Part shown: one piece after another, positions 5,824-6,756 of the stretch | Layout: every line of letters begins with the position of its first letter | How positions within the stretch are numbered: the stretch's first letter is position 1 | The notes under the pieces: model-generated | Database searches by the model: none | What the model was told of the DNA's origin: nothing | The model's input: the letters and a program-made list of their open reading frames with translations, nothing else | Source: an uncultured Porphyromonadaceae bacterium | Lineage (GTDB): Bacteria; Bacteroidota; Bacteroidia; Bacteroidales; CAMTPD01 | Assembly: GCA_947074265.1 (NCBI GenBank) | Contig: CAMTPD010000080.1 | Location: forward strand, 1-6,756 | Direction of reading: 5' to 3' | DNA: 6,756 nucleotides | Position numbers and translations under genes: made by a program

Positions 5824-6756
5824 ATGAAGAACAATGAAAGAGTGACTACCTCAGATGTAGTCCGTTATCAATTTCCAATGAGGAGATTATGTGTAACTTG
5901 TTTTTTGCTTAGTTCTGTTTTAAGCAACGTGAATGCCGAAACTAATACTTCGGATTATGTAAAGAACTCTTCTGATTTAAACCATGCAGTAGTACAACAG
6001 AGCTCTGTGAAGGGTGTGATCACAGATGAAAAAGGAGAACCTATTATTGGTGCTAATATTGTAGTAAAAGGTACAGAAGTTGGAACAATCTCAGATGTGG
6101 ACGGAGCATTTCAAGTGAATGCGCCAGTGGGAGCAATATTGCACATTACCTATATAGGCTATTTGCCGATAGATGTTACGGTAAAAGGTGGTGCAGCAAT
6201 GAATATTGTAATGAAAGAAGATACCAAAAATCTGGATGAGGTTGTCGTGGTTGGATATGGAACCATGAAAAAGAAAGATCTTACCGGTGCTGTATCGTCT
6301 GTAAAAATGGATGAAACTCCAGTGGCAACCGTCTCAACTATTAGCCACGCATTAGCAGGCAAGGCTGCCGGACTTCAAGTAAATACAGTGAGTGCACAGC
6401 CTGGAGGACAGGCTTCTTTTCGTATTCGAGGAGCTGCTTCAACAGGAGCCGGAAATGATCCATTAATTATTATTGACGGATTTCCGGTTACCTCATCAGG
6501 AGAACCAGGTAGTGGAAACCGCTATGATGGTGGCCCGAAAGATAATGTGTTGGCTTCGATAAATCCAAATGATATCGAATCGATTGAAGTATTGAAAGAT
6601 GCAAGTGCAACAGCAATTTACGGATCACGAGCCGGACATGGTGTGATTATTGTAACAACGAAAAGAGGAAAACAAGGCAAACCGCTGATTAAATATTCCG
6701 GAACTGTTGCTTTGCAAAATATTGCAAAGAATTACGATATGCTGGATGCTCGTGAT
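5824..6756 (+). CDS. SusC/RagA-family TonB-dependent transporter, N-terminal part (runs off the right edge)
   Basis: The frame opened by ATG 5824 stays open for 311 codons to the window end, so roughly the last 700 residues of a usual SusC protein are missing. A signal peptide lies in residues 19-38 (MRRLCVTCFLLSSVLSNVNA, cleavage before ET). ATG 5878 (M19) would give a compact standard signal, while ATG 5824 adds a polar 18-residue extension as many SusC proteins have; neither start has a clear ribosome site. Residues 61-133 are the carboxypeptidase-D-like domain (GVITDEKGEPIIGANIVVKG). DEVVVVGYG at 138-146 is the conserved linker. The plug spans about 150-280, with LIIIDGFPV at 214-222 and IYGSRAGHGVIIVTTKRG at 265-282. 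It differs clearly from the first transporter in linker and plug loops, so it is not a recent duplicate. It follows a strong terminator and probably starts a new susC/susD unit whose susD would lie to the right. Confidence 0.93.
   Translation, partial: MKNNERVTTSDVVRYQFPMRRLCVTCFLLSSVLSNVNAETNTSDYVKNSSDLNHAVVQQSSVKGVITDEKGEPIIGANIVVKGTEVGTISDVDGAFQVNAPVGAILHITYIGYLPIDVTVKGGAAMNIVMKEDTKNLDEVVVVGYGTMKKKDLTGAVSSVKMDETPVATVSTISHALAGKAAGLQVNTVSAQPGGQASFRIRGAASTGAGNDPLIIIDGFPVTSSGEPGSGNRYDGGPKDNVLASINPNDIESIEVLKDASATAIYGSRAGHGVIIVTTKRGKQGKPLIKYSGTVALQNIAKNYDMLDARD

Noticed and set aside
6159..6362. Minus-strand reading frame within the second susC-like gene
   Set aside because: The opposite strand encodes the conserved linker and plug of a SusC protein, so this frame is a shadow.

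Overview
The window looks like a chromosomal segment of a member of the Bacteroidota, most likely order Bacteroidales. The basis is the gene content: SusC-type TonB-dependent outer-membrane transporters and a SusD-type surface lipoprotein. AT-rich intergenic DNA and the near absence of Shine-Dalgarno sequences at the transporter starts also fit. The genus and the transported glycan cannot be told from this stretch.

Layout. Positions 1-608 hold no credible gene. They contain a 21-bp tandem array at the very left edge (1 to about 76), a hairpin (about 189-230), and a second cluster of direct and inverted repeats around a terminator-like hairpin (260-371). An AT-rich leader to the first gene follows. 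From 609 to 3944 runs one susC-like reading frame of 1,111 sense codons that is broken by a single in-frame TAG at 2916-2918. A susD-like lipoprotein gene follows 14 bp later (3959-5620). A strong intrinsic terminator (5643-5685) closes that unit. After a short AT-rich spacer with a small dyad, a second, different susC-like gene starts at 5824 and runs off the right edge.

How the parts work together. SusC and SusD homologues form a barrel-and-lid complex in the outer membrane. The SusD lipoprotein captures an oligosaccharide or other large nutrient at the surface, and the SusC barrel imports it using TonB-ExbBD energy. Two consecutive susC genes suggest a polysaccharide-utilisation-type or nutrient-acquisition locus, but no glycoside hydrolase, regulator or second susD is visible here.

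The most notable observation is the amber codon in the first susC. It lies in the barrel, the frame resumes at once with normal SusC sequence to a proper C-terminal barrel-assembly end, and no second lesion is visible. It is either a very recent nonsense mutation, a sequencing or assembly error, or a stop codon that is suppressed. The left-edge repeats are the second point of interest; they resemble binding-site arrays at insertion-sequence ends, but no transposase is visible to confirm it.
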